Shown piece by piece: positions 1-12,018 of a stretch of DNA of 64,000 nt. A program made the translations under genes and the position numbers. Each line of letters opens with the position of its first letter. Position 1 is the stretch's first letter. The DNA is from Trematomus loennbergii (taxonomy: Eukaryota; Chordata; Actinopteri; Perciformes; Nototheniidae), in NCBI GenBank assembly GCA_012861695.1, contig JAAOOA010000016.1:28619661-28683660 (forward strand), written 5' to 3'. The notes beneath the pieces are model-generated. The model saw only the letters and a program-made list of their open reading frames with translations. It was not told the origin of the DNA and did no database searches.

Positions 1-306
1 GTCACTCATTACTGGATCAGTGAGCTGCATGAGATACTGACAGGCTGTCAGGAGAGAGAGGAAAAGAGAGAGAGAGAGCGCTCATTTCTCCCGTGTTATT
101 ATCCAAAGTTAATGTAAACTTGAATAATGTACTTCATTTGAATGTAATAATTATGTTGGTTGTTGTTTGTGGAAGCGCCAGTGAATGAGCATTAACTGAG
201 TTTTAAACATCACTTTAAATGGAAGATCCCCATAGGCCCCGCCCACTCGATCGGATCAGCGATCGGTATCGGCCGATACTGATTCCGGCGATCGGTGATC
301 GGAGCA
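1..306. mobile_element. hAT-like DNA transposon, one end only
   Basis: The segment ends near 306 with a terminus that reads, on the reverse strand, TAGGGATGCTCCGATCACCG, a form common to fish hAT-type elements. The same terminus starts another copy at 63628. The element runs off the left edge of the window, so its length, other end and target duplication cannot be seen. The inner part (about 1-170) shares sequence with the inside of a third element at 45901-46640. No transposase is visible here. Confidence 0.6.
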
Positions 307-309
307 TCC

Positions 310-3300
310 CTATCCATAACAAGTTTGTATGAGCACAAATATCAGGGAAAAAGACAATAAAAACAATTTTACAGTACTAATTATGTATCCTACAGGAGGT
401 AAGTATATTTCTATTCAGGTTGTAATTAAACAACACTCTATACTATAGTGTATTTTGTCATTGTTGAACAGACTTTCGTTTTGGACAGTATTAAGTCTAG
501 GCCAATCTGAGCAAATGTAACCAGATTAGAGTCACATCACATGCCACCCTAAACATAGCTGGACCAACAGTCACTTCTGGCCGCAGAGAGTTAAAACCTG
601 GAGCCGACAGCTTAAGCTTTTCATGTCTTGGTTTTATTTGCCGATACGAGTCGTCACCGCAAGTTCTTTTTTACAGGAGTCATGTGTCACACTGAGTCAC
701 TGTGTAGTGGACTATGATCCGTCTAAAATTAAATAATAGAGTCATTGTGCCGTTCCCTGTGGAGGGTTTTTAGGGGTCTGAATCATTTCTAGAAACGACT
801 GGTTTGATCACAGGACTGCACATGAAATAATTTGAGGGAATATTATTTGGTGATTGTGTTTTGATGACACTCTACATTATTTCCAATGTGTTTAATGGCA
901 TTAACAAACTGCACTCAAGCTGACAGCCTTTAAGCTCCATTACCTAGACAACAACAGTGCATACTGGTCAGGACATAATGTGTCCACTTGTCTTAATAAC
1001 TATGCATTTGTGTGCATTCTTGCTAACATTTATAAAATGATCTCGTAATTTCAACTTAAACAGACAACCACATTTATCATTTAAGTTCTTTAGAAAATAC
1101 TTTTAAAATAATATTTTTTTAATTCACACAGAAGTTTATTAAAATACAATTTATTTAATGACTTCTACAAAAGAAATAAATCATGCTATATTGTGGTATA
1201 CATTGAATTACAAAAATATATTAAATGACGGATATTGGTATACAAGATGTTGCCTTAAAATATTGTGATATTAACTTAAACTACATCATCCATTCCTATG
1301 AAACTATTAAAGTATTTTACAAGAGTTGTTCTTTTGTCTCTGTCCTTGGTGGGAATCGAACCTCCGACTGTAATCTCCTCGCTCTACCGCAGAGGTATTT
1401 GCTGAGCTATAAGTGTCTCGGGGAGCGTCTCACAGCTTGACACTGATATACGACTTCAGGCCGGAGACTCACCTGCTGCCATCTTGTAAAATAAGGAACT
1501 CAATGTACGATTCTATGCTTGGTCTGTAACGTTACTTTTTTTAATTAATTGTGAAAATGTTCAAGCAAGACCCAGAGCAGTTTACTTAGGGTCCGGCTGG
1601 AAAAAACTAAACAAACAGGAAAACCACCTGAACCTCATTTAAAGCTACAGTAAAACACAGACTGTGTAAGAAGGTATTAAACAATGAAAGCTTCAAAATT
1701 GAATTCTGGCTCTTTTTGGACTCATTTTGGTAAAGGTCGCTTGTTCAGGCACATTTGCGAAGGTTGTGTTCCTTGAATTGCTATATTTAGACTACTTAGC
1801 CACCAAACTCCATTGACAAAAACTGTAATTTTACCTCATAGGACAAAGGGGTAAAATTACTGCTCGCCCGCTCATGAACTGTTCGCCGGTGCCTCGCAGC
1901 GGAGTTCTGCGGAGCGCATAAAGCAGACCCTTCACGCGATAGCAGAGCGAAAGGTACAGGAGGGGTAGTTAATCGATCGCAGATGGTGTTGTGCTCGCGG
2001 ACGGATAACAAAAAGATTAAACCTAAATGGGTCGCGAAATATACTTGGCGGACGTTAATATACCTGGGCCCGCCCAAGTAAAGTCTATGTGTGGGAAACC
2101 CTGTAGAGTCAGAAATAGCCGTCTGACAGCAAGGTAATGCCGTGAAAACATTTTAAATATAGCGTACATGTAGACTGATAGATGCTTTTAGGCATCTCAA
2201 ATAAGCAGAAAGTTGCTTGGCTTCCTGATGGTACTCCTTTCTGTTTCTCCAAACCGCCGACTATTGCAGCAGTAACTCATAAAACCTCACTTTAAAAAAA
2301 CAACTAAATTATTCCTTTAATGTGATGAATAAGCACAACATAGGTATGCATCATCAGCTGTGGACATATTAGCGCTTATCACAGCGATAAGAGGCGAGAT
2401 TTAAAGCAGATTAACATGTGGCTCTCATCACATGTAGGACTTGTAGTCTGAATGCCAGCTGCTTTGTTGGCAGAGTAAAAACAACAGATATAGAACCAAC
2501 CGTCAGGCGTGGTTGCTTTGGGGTGGAGAGGCTCCGACTCTGCAGCACTTAACCCCACTTATGTGCACCAGGTTACGGCGAAAACAACAACAAAGAGCTT
2601 TAAGCCTCCGTGACTTGTGTGTGTGACATCTCTCCTCTTCATCTAATCCACATCACAAGCTCAGTACAAACACACACTGACAGATGTGGGTGACACAAAT
2701 AAGATGTAGGCCGGTGATGAGTGTTGATTAACGAGCATGTCAGTCACGCTGTCGGACGGGAACGAACATTTCACTCCAAAAACTTTTATTAAAGCCGATG
2801 ACTTTAATCTGTGAGGTTAGGTCACAGTAGGCCTGTAGACGTATGTTCACAGACAATACACTAAAGACAAGAAGAAGTGTGTGGGAGGGTATCTGGCTGC
2901 AGACAATGTGAATATTTTAGTGCCAAAACCCAATTTCACTTCTGTAAGCAAACCCAGTCACAAGAGCTGCAAGCAATAATTGTGTATTTTCATGATCAGT
3001 TAATCTGACAATAATTTCCTACAGTTATCAGTGAAAAGTTTATCTATAAAACGCAAGAAGCAGTCGAAGACTCCTATCAAAATATCCTGAATATCCACTT
3101 TACTATAAAAGTAAGACCAAGAAAAGCAGCTTAAGTTGTCTTGACAGTTGAGAAGCTGAAGCAAGTATACTTCTTTCAGGTCTCCCTTGAAAAAGAGATC
3201 ATTGATCTCAATGGGATACACCTGGATAAATAAAGGTTTGAATACCATACGTCTTAATTGGTAAATGCTATATTCAGAGTAATGTTGGTTTTCAATTCCT

Positions 3301-5270
3301 TTCATCAACGCCAGCGTGTTTTTCTCATGCGTCATGACTGAAAAAAAAAGATCCAAAGCGTGGCTTCTTTTCCTTTAGAAAGATAACAGCGTTGCTTGTA
3401 ATACTGTATATCTGTAAAGTAAGTAAATCATTGGAACATGTTCAAAAGAGTCTTCACTGCGTTGGGACTCTGAGATAAGACAACAGCTGTGTTCACCCTA
3501 AAAACCTGTGTGGGCCTAATTTCCCAAACAGAAATGTTATCAGCAATCGATAAAGAACTGAACCGTTCAACAGAATTGATAACGGCAAGGTATAATCAAT
3601 AAATTAGCAATTCCTATCCCTAGACCAGAAGCATTTCAAAAACCCTAATCACCACTCAGGGAAAACACAAGTACAAAAGTGCTTAAGGCTAGAAGACCAC
3701 CTAAAATGACATTGATATTACATTAAAAAAAATGAACCTCAGATTAAATAACCTTAAAAGGGTGGGAAATATGAATTAATTATTTCCTTTTGTTCAGACA
3801 TGTGACTGCTGCTTTAAGTGGAGCTCATGCTTCATCCACCTCCCTCCATCAGTGGGGCCTTGCCAGCAGCCCCACCCTGCCTCCCAAGCATGGAGGAGGC
3901 ATATGGGCCTGTTAACCTGTCATATCCCGGTAAAAAACAACCGGACAAAGAGCACATTTTCTGAAATTACAATATTAAAAACGCCACTTATGAAGTGCCT
4001 GTGATAGATGCATAAAAAGAGGCTCACAAGGAGGCCTCTTTAGCCAAATCGTCCCGGATTAAGGGTGTTGGTTTGGGTGGAGAAGGGGGTGAATGAGTGG
4101 GAACAGAGCAAATGGTAAAGCGGTGATTGATTTTAGGGCGTTTCTGTTAGTGTGGCTGCAATATGGAGATGTAGGGAAGCCGACAGGGAGTGGATTCCTT
4201 TGTTGTGACTAATCTGTGGGAAACAGTGCTGTGCTACCAGCCCCTGCTTCCAATATCGGACATCATCATCACCCGTCATGCTGCTTTAAAAAAAATCCTA
4301 CTTAAATTCATCAACCATGATATAAAAGTGTATTTCACGTAATCTCTTAGCTATTTGAATTGAATTCCCTAGATTTCACATGAATGAACTGTCATGTTAC
4401 TTCGACATAAGTCAACCTGACACCGGACATGAGAGACATCGGGCGTGTTTTTTTGACCTGGTTTTCAGCTTTAAGTTACATGATCGTGATACCCAGACAC
4501 CTGATACCCTTTCAGTAACCTTATTTTCTTTGTTTTTTCGGTGTTTAAAAAAAAAAAAACCTAGATAAAATGACAAAAACCTAGATAAAACGCCCTTGTC
4601 CGATAACGGAACTACGTTAGCAGCAGCGTGTATAGGCACATAGCAGATGCTCAGTCTGACACAATTACAAACATAACGGATCAGTAATCCATATGTATTC
4701 ATGTTAAATAAACTTGACTTGTATATTAGGTTAAAATGTTAAAGACGCATTTCAAGGCATAAATGGTGCAATAGTGCCACCTCATCCAAGCAACAGTCTG
4801 TCTCATATTTGTCAAAACAGGTGGGCCTACAACAGAGCAAAAACCGGGTCTAACGTGTTAGCTTATAACCCAATAATATGTGCAAAAACACCGATGTATT
4901 AATCAACCTATATATAACTACTGTTAAAATTGTTTTTTTCCTTATCCTAATCACAATCACAGGATGTCAAACAGTAGGTTAGCTTTATGATGACCACCCC
5001 CCCTCCTCGGGTGTAGCATCCCTAGCTAACCAGCTAACGTCACCGTGTCATTACTAAATGTTACCAAATGCGGAGAAAATCATTTAAATAAGATTAACCG
5101 GCGATTAAAGTTGGTTAAACCAACTAAATGTGGCGCTTTACGGTGATTATGCATCTCCTTGTCGGCGTTTTGACGAGCACCTCATGCTAACCTCGAGCAG
5201 TTACCATGAAAAATAACCGTTAAAAGCCCGTTAAACCGTTGAAACGCCGTTTAACTACATCACACAATAC
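310..5270. other. Non-coding stretch, no gene recognised
   Basis: AT-rich DNA downstream of the rtn4 first exon in that gene's direction, so most of it is probably rtn4 intron 1. The longest open frame (3000-3356, minus, 118 codons) matches nothing I recognise and lacks coding character. Apart from the tRNA-like relic near 1.4 kb I see no delimited element. Confidence 0.5.
1342..1430 (-). repeat. tRNA-derived SINE-like relic
   Basis: The minus strand carries TAGCTCAGC followed by GGTAGAGC (A-box-like) and, further on, GGTTCGATTCC, an exact B-box. The two boxes are separated by an odd D-loop insertion and there is no proper anticodon arm, so this is not a working tRNA. I read it as a degenerate tRNA-derived SINE head or tRNA pseudogene. 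Confidence 0.35.
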
Positions 5271-5332
5271 ATGTTTGATTATCCGTTACAAATGCTTAAA
5301 CTATTAATTAATTTCTTAGGTAAGACACTCAC

Positions 5333-5905
5333 AAGATGCCGGAGCCGGTGGTTCCTCTGTCACTGCAGGTTTCTCTTCTGCTGCTGCTGCTGCTTCTGCG
5401 GGGGCTGGGGTTTCTTTCCGGGTTCAGCCGCGGGGAGGGCGTCGCTCTCCGGTTCAGGTTCTGGCTCGGGGATGGCCTCTGGCTCCGGTGCTGTCTTCGT
5501 GATCTCCGGTTCTACTTCAAGGGCGATAACAACTTCTTCTTCTTCTTCTTCGGGCTCCTCGGCGACTAAAGAAGGAGTGTCTGGAACAAATGAAAAGCTA
5601 GTAGAGTCTGGGAGGATAGGCTCAGGCTCCGGTTCCGGTTCTGGTTCCGACACCTCTGGCTCCGGTTCTGTTAACGTTACCGGCTCTTCTGGTTCAGGGG
5701 TGAAGGAAAATTCTGTGGACTCGTGTGGCGCACTATCTTCAGCAAAGTGGCGGTCCAAGGCGTCTCGAGCCCCTCCGACCAAGTCCACAATATCATCCAC
5801 GTTGAAGAGGTCCTGTTTGGGCTCCACTTCGGTCTCCGGTTCGTAGTGGTGCGACTCCTCACTGAAAAGAGGAGTGGTGGAAGAGACGTGCTCGCTGTCT
5901 GCCAT
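5333..5905 (-). CDS. rtn4: Reticulon-4 first coding exon
   Basis: Reticulons are ER membrane proteins whose C-terminal reticulon domain shapes tubules; the N-terminal region is variable, acidic and proline-rich. This exon starts at the ATG at 5905 (MADSEHVSS...) and encodes an acidic Pro/Glu-rich stretch with a short ordered patch (FNVDDIVDLVGGARDALDRH). The reticulon domain is not in the window and should lie beyond the left edge. The naming rests on synteny: in human, RTN4, CLHC1 and RPS27A lie in this order with these orientations, and the next two genes here are clear. A strong donor (GTGAGT) lies just below 5333. The frame from the ATG hits a stop about 40 bases before it, while the -1 frame continues in Ala/Glu/Pro-rich sequence into the donor, so one base appears to be missing near 5411-5421. 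Which teleost duplicate (a or b) cannot be told. Confidence 0.7.
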
Positions 5906-6250
5906 TTTTATTTTTTACCCAAACTGGAGATGAAAAAAGTTTCAGGTCCGGAACTTTTGGGGGCTCAGTTACCTCGTGTTGCACACTTTTACACCGGGGG
6001 GAAACGCTGTTTAACCGCGCCGGTAACTTCCTCCGGGTACGTCTGCTCCGTGCCACCGGGTAAAGTTGGACAAGTGCGCCACACGACAGTTGAGTGAAGT
6101 CGGACCCGTGTCTCAGATTGACAGTCAAGTTGAGAAGGAAAGAGGGGGGACTACGCTGACCAATTACCTGCGGGTTAACCCATGAGTGACGTGACCTTTG
6201 GCCAATCAGAGTACGTCAAAGTGACCTATAGCCGCGCCCAGCAGGTGTCC
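5906..6250 (-). promoter_or_regulatory. Likely rtn4 5'UTR and promoter
   Basis: This stretch immediately upstream of the rtn4 ATG is richer in C+G and CpG than the AT-rich DNA around it, as expected of a vertebrate promoter. No TATA box is evident. It is assigned by position and composition only. Confidence 0.35.
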
Positions 6251-8365
6251 CATTACCTCGCCCACGAAACCTCCACTAAAAGTTCACTCTGTTCTTCTAA
6301 CACAATTTCAGCTCCAACAGGGCACTTACATAACTTTAACATTTCTTCTGTAAAGTAACTCCCCTGCTGCTGTACAGCAAACACATGTCATACAAAGAAC
6401 AGCAGAAGTACCCAGACGTTTTACTTTAGCCATACTTTTTGTGACTTTGGAGTGAGCTGGCATTTTTTTTACTGGAATAATTATACATTATGATAGTAGT
6501 AAAACCACAGTTTATAACTGTTACAAGTAAACAAGTTCTAACATCAAGCACTTGTGAAATTGAAATAGAAAAACTTAGAGCTGTCAGTTAAAAGTACAAT
6601 ATGTTCCCATGAGATGTAGTAGAATAAAAGTATTTAAAAAACTAGCAGAAAATGGAAATACTCAAGTAAAGCGCATGTATCTCAAAATAATGAAAAAAGG
6701 ACTGTTTGGTATCTTAATGCAGCATACAAAAAGATTATTAGATATTTGATACTGGAGATAAGACAGGAAGATTATATTAAAGATGTGTTATACTTCAAAT
6801 ATATACAGACATTTTGTACTTCAGTAAAGTACATAAGCTCATCTATGTATAACTTTCCACCACGTGTTGCAGGTTTAAAAAGGGGAAGCCAAAGATGACT
6901 AGTCACAGTTTCATAACTGTTTGCAGAGAAATGCTGCATTCAGGGAACCCAGGAATTGCAGCTTGAACTGCCTACTTACCTGTAATACTGTATCATTACC
7001 AGCTATACAATACCTGTTACATGGACTTTATTTAATATAATACAGACTGAAAGTGCTACACATGTTTATTTAAATCAGAAACATTCCAAAGTCATTTAGG
7101 CGGTGCTTGCTGGACGACATTTTTTCCTATTAAGACCTGAGGTATAATATGGTTTTTGAGCTACTAACTAAAAACGAAATGACAACAAGGTGGTCCAAAT
7201 AAACAGCAGAAGATCAATCAGAGAATAAAGCATGTGAAATAAATCAATCAGAGAATAATGCATGTGAAATAAATAAGTCAGAGAATAATGCATGTGTAAT
7301 TCTAATAATAAGAAAAAGGATTAACAGATAAAAGAAATGCTAAAAACATTTTTAAACAAGAAAACAAGGATTTAATACATTTGTGACTAACATTGGTTCT
7401 GCAACAAGTTGTCATAGTTACAATTAGTAAGTACATGTCAGAATTCCTGCCTCTAACTTTATTTTGAAATGTTTTTTGTTCTGCAAATTATCTCATCTCT
7501 CTATAAAATATTCTTAGCTGCCCATTTTCTCCATAAAGTTCATTCTCAAAAAGTTGATTAGGAAAAATGATTTTGTGGTTGAAGCATGAAGAAGTGGAGA
7601 GTGAGAAACGCTCGCTCCAGTTTGAAAGAGATATAGTTACACAGCATACTGATGACAGGCGGGAGTCTATATATAACATGTGAATATATATGTCTGTAAG
7701 CAAATATGGCTGCTTCAACATATGATAATGTGAGAGAGGGACAGAGGGTCTGCTGATATATTCAACACTGAGCCTCAATGTTGCACCAATATAGTACCAT
7801 GAACACGCTTGACTTTATTTTCAATCAAGCTCACATATGTGGATGAATCCGCAGCCAAGAAAGGAATGCAGACATGATGTTACCCAAACAATAAAATACT
7901 TGTTTTCCTTTACTTTGGGAAAGATTTATCGTTTGTCTTTTTTCTAGGATGAGTTTCAGAGCAGTTTTGAGTGTGTCACCGTGCGACTCAATTGCAATTT
8001 ACCAAAGTTTCAACCTAATAAAGGTGCATGAAACTAACTGTGTAAAGAAAGGTGAGTGCAGACAAACACTCTAAAAGTAAAGTAAGTAATGCTGAACGGC
8101 ATTACCGTGTTTCTAAGTATATGTACTCTATATTGACATACATGTGGGGTCAGAATAATGGAACATCTGAATATAGGTTTTTCCTGTAAATCTGACAAGT
8201 TTAGCGGATGATATTTGCACCATGAACTTTATTTTTTCCTTGCAGGCTCTAAGCATCAACTGGAACCAGAGATGTTGTCATTTGTAAGTGAAAGTATTTT
8301 AAATATAACATTTCAGTCATTTAAGTAATCATTGTCCTCTGTGTCTCAATCAGATTTTACCGAAT
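6250..8365. other. Intergenic, no gene recognised
   Basis: AT-rich DNA with short imperfect local repeats, for example the phrase 'aatcagagaataatgcatgtg' in two or three close copies near 7215-7300. No coding exon or delimited mobile element was recognised between the rtn4 promoter and the repeat block starting near 8.37 kb. Confidence 0.5.
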
Positions 8366-8422
8366 TTCATTTTATTTAATCGTTTATTTGAGCAGGGACA
8401 ATGCACATTAATGAACACTTAA

Positions 8423-8794
8423 AGGTGGGGTAGGTAAGTTTGAGAAACCGGCTCGAGATACACTTTTTGTTATATTCCATGGAATGCTCTTAACATCCCG
8501 ATAGCAATGAATATCTTAAGTGCTTTGACAAAAATCCATAAAAAATGTCATCTGTGAAGCCGTAGTACTGTAAAAAGTACGACCAATCATTGAGCGGCCC
8601 GGCTAAAATAACTGGATGGCCTACCTGCCTGTCAGCCTTCCATCTGTGCACAAACTTATCTTACCTCATTGGTCATGTGCGCGTTCGTGTGTTTGGAGGA
8701 GGGGCTCTATAAGGAAGTGGCAGATTTTCTCCGGTTGTGTATTTTCAAATTCAAGCGATCTCGAGCCGGTTTCTCAAACTTACCTACCCTACCT
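8423..8794 (+). mobile_element. MITE with TTAA target duplication (copy 1)
   Basis: A 372-bp element with inverted termini AGGTGGGGTAGGTAAG and CTTACCTACCCTACCT, flanked on both sides by TTAA (8419-8422 and 8795-8798). A second copy in opposite orientation lies at 21290-21669. The TTAA duplication points to piggyBac or Kolobok mobilisation. There is no open frame of note, so it is non-autonomous. Confidence 0.8.
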
Positions 8795-9087
8795 TTAAGA
8801 CAAATAATGCTTCAAGTGTAAATATGCCGTATTTTAGCTTTGAGCTAATTTCCATTCGCAGTCGCTCACATACAACTATAAGAACATTACATTTATAAAC
8901 ATGGCAAAAATAAATACATGATATGCAAAAAGAGCAAGAGCAGCATACACAAGTATTTATGACATGGTAATACAATATAGCAGCTACGATATATGAAGTG
9001 CAAGAGGAGATACAAGAGCTACATGAAGTGCAAGAGGAGATACCCCTGTATTAAAGTGCATTTAGCGGTGATTGCACGTCTGTTTTT

Positions 9088-9286
9088 TATTACATTACAT
9101 GTCATTTGTTAGACGCTTTTATCCAAAGCGACTTACATATCAATACTGTGGACAATCCCCACAGGAGCAATTTGGGGTGAAGTGTCCCAGGGACACAACG
9201 ACATGCTAACTGCAGTGGGACTCGAACTTGCTACCCCCTGATTTCGAAGTCCAGCACTCTATCCACTTAGCCACAGCCGCCCACAA
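9088..9286 (-). mobile_element. tRNA-derived SINE, reverse orientation
   Basis: The reverse complement shows a tRNA-like head with a B-box-like segment (the plus strand reads gggactcgaacttgct), a body with ggggattgtccaca, and a tail with AAGCGTCTAACAAATGACA. The same family occurs in forward orientation at 24648-24843 inside rps27a. It is inserted in the dispersed repeat, whose other copy at 28.9 kb lacks it. Confidence 0.7.
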
Positions 9287-9515
9287 CGTTTCTCAACCAT
9301 TCTTTGAGTTGACCTTTAAAACTATTGAGTGTGGGACAATCCCGTATCTCAGTTGGGAGGCTATTCCAGAATGAGCTGCCTTTAATGGAGAGTACATTTT
9401 GTCCAAAAGTGGTCCGTCTACGGTGGACTTCACAGTCTCCTCTGGTTTCTGACCTAGTGCAGCGTCCAGTGTGTTTTTTGTGGTTGAATTCCCCTAAGGG
9501 ATATCAGTAGTTTAC

Positions 9516-10330
9516 TTATCCTCTTCCCAAGGAATGCATTCATGACATATATTTGTGATAAACTTGAGTGTTGAGAAAAACGATTGTATGCTAAACAGTT
9601 TGATGTAATGAAAGGTCATCTAGCATAAGTTTACATAGCTAGCGAAGCCAATGTTAGCGAACTGCCAATATCTTACAAAAGCACAACTTAAGCTAGCTTT
9701 AGGTCAGCTCATGTGTCAAGTTTTCCAAACACTTGATTCATTAAGTCACCATGGGAAAATGTTAAATGAGTGTTTTCTCAATGGAGTCTGGTGTCTTTGA
9801 ACAGAGCAGACAAATAGGAAGGGCAGTCTGACATGAAGTCACAGCAGTGAAAATATTCTAAATATAGCGGACAGTTAAACTGACACAGAGTTTTTTTAGG
9901 TGTCTAAAAAAACTTCTCAGGACTACATTGCTTCGCTTCCTGCTGGCAAGGTGACAGAAAAAAACTAAAAGATATTAAGTCAGACAGGATTTGTAAAATG
10001 TTGATATATTAACAACATGTCTGTATGTTCATCATCATGGGTCATGCGTAAAATTAGGTTATTATTCATGTGGGATTAATGCATGAGGATGATTCACCAA
10101 TGACTCACTTAATCGACCAGCTTGGCGCTGCAATTTAAAAAAAGGCCGCTCACTGTCACTCAGAAATCAGAAGGAAAAAAACCAGACCAACACCATCTAA
10201 TCATCCTCACTATAATGTTAAACTTTAAACATAATTATTAACCTCAAAGAGAAGGAATGAGGACAAAATGTCCTCACTTTGAAGGTCTGACACTCGTATT
10301 GGTCCCTACTAAAATAGAAGTACAAAAATA
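9516..10330. other. Intergenic, no gene recognised
   Basis: No exon was recognised. The piece at about 9820-9955 is weakly similar to 2105-2235 (both contain 'aaatatagcg' followed by a shared tail ending 'cttcctg'), perhaps an old dispersed repeat. Confidence 0.4.
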
Positions 10331-10390
10331 CCACTAGGGGACAGAAAGAAAGGGAGGGGGGGGGGTTACACAGCATTTTTCCTTTTCTCT

Positions 10391-10403
10391 ACACACACAC
10401 ACA

Positions 10404-10488
<85 letters not shown>

Positions 10489-10640
10489 CCACACACACAT
10501 TCATCTGTTGATATTTCCATGGATTACAGGTGTTGCTGTGGTATTGTGCAGAGCTGGCTGATGGGAAACACTTTGGAGCAGTGATGAGGCATAATGTTGG
10601 TGGTGTGTGTGTGTGGTGTGTGTGTGTGTGTGTGTGTGTC
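10391..10640. repeat. CA/GT microsatellites
   Basis: A (CA)n tract at 10391-10500 with small interruptions, followed after 100 bases of unique sequence by a GT tract at about 10601-10640. Confidence 0.95.
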
Positions 10641-11421
10641 ACGATAGTTAATTTATCATTGTTAATGTGTGCTTATAGTGAATCCCGTCGAGGGTGAACA
10701 AAAGTTCCTCTAAGGAAATCTGAGCAACTTTGACCCATGCACCTATCTTGAAGAGGATGTTTGTGAAAGTAGCCTTAATACCCAGGAGTCAAAGGAAAGG
10801 GTAAGACTGAATCTGGAAAATAAAAAGAAGCTGTGTCATGCAAAGCCAGCGTCGCACACATAAATATACACACACTCTGCAGGAGATCAATACGTGATGG
10901 AGCAGTTGTGAGTCAGCTGAATCTTTGCATCTCTTTCTCTCTTAATCAAACTGTCAGATAATACTTTTCCTCATGTAACATTTTAGAAAGAAGACTGTCG
11001 CTGTGGAGCATTTATTTAACACAATAAATATTGCTTGGTTACATGGGGCTGGTTAGTTAAAAGCAGTTAGCACTAACCAGATGGAATTTGCTTTTACTTT
11101 GAAATACTCATCATTGCTGGTTTACAAAACTGCACCTGCTCAGGATTCCAATGGGAAATGCGTGTTTACATGCTCAGACACACACTTGATTGATTCATGT
11201 CAAACACACTCTCTTGGGTCAACAGTGGCACTTGTATGTGTTGTGAGCTCCTGTGAGTTTACAGCTGAATGAAAGAATCATTTGCTGAAGTTAACAGGCG
11301 AGCAGAGAGCAGAGAAGAGGAGACGGACAGAGGAGAGATTTGTTTACAGACCAGTGGGAGATGTTTGTTCATCGGGAGCTCCATTCACAACGGACACAAA
11401 GGGTCCTCGTTTGACCTGCTG

Positions 11422-11536
<115 letters not shown>

Positions 11537-11704
11537 TATTAGTTGGATTCCTGAGCGGCTTCAATTCTTATGATGACAAGTAGTATTTTGTTATTTTTAT
11601 TTTATTATAAAGACAATAATAATATTGAAAAGAAAATGTCTAATGATGGCAACAATGGTTTTAAATAATTCCTTTCTCTTAGAACTACTGATACTCACAG
11701 TGCG

Positions 11705-11723
11705 ACACACACACACACACACA

Positions 11724-11767
<44 letters not shown>

Positions 11768-11785
11768 CACAACACACACACACAC
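11705..11785. repeat. CA microsatellite
   Basis: A (CA)n run with CC and AA interruptions. Confidence 0.95.
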
Positions 11786-11849
11786 TGTTAACACATATTT
11801 CTGTGGATTAAAGGTGTTAAAACAACAGACTACATCATCACACACTTCT

Positions 11850-11962
11850 GTTGTTGTCTGATTTTATGATGTTATTGATGTTTTTTGTATCACTCATTAT
11901 TACTTGATGGTTTGGCATTATTCTGATACATGCATGCCAATAAAGCATATTGAATGAAATTG
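11850..11962 (+). mobile_element. LINE-like 3' tail
   Basis: A short stretch ending in ccaataaagcatattgaat and gaaattga, the form of several fish non-LTR retrotransposon 3' ends. No coding part is attached. Confidence 0.35.
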
Positions 11963-12018
11963 AGCTGTCACACAACAGTGTGTTGTCTGCGACAGACAGA
12001 AGAAGGAGACCCAGGTTG

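Larger units (their letters stand above)
8368..9515. repeat. Dispersed repeat interrupted by a MITE and a SINE
   Basis: A repeat of unknown class. Its section from about 9040 (acccctgtattaaagtgc) to 9500 recurs at 28933-29054 plus 31707-31830. The start (about 8368-8418, tttatttgagcagggacaat) resembles the 3' region of fish LINEs. Two younger elements interrupt it: the TTAA-flanked MITE at 8423-8794 and a SINE at about 9088-9286. Confidence 0.55.

Noticed and set aside
1342..1430. A functional tRNA gene
   Set aside because: B-box is perfect but the anticodon arm is missing and the D-loop is expanded.
3000..3356. 118-codon minus frame
   Set aside because: No recognisable domain, AT-rich composition as its surroundings, no splice context; kept only as a note.
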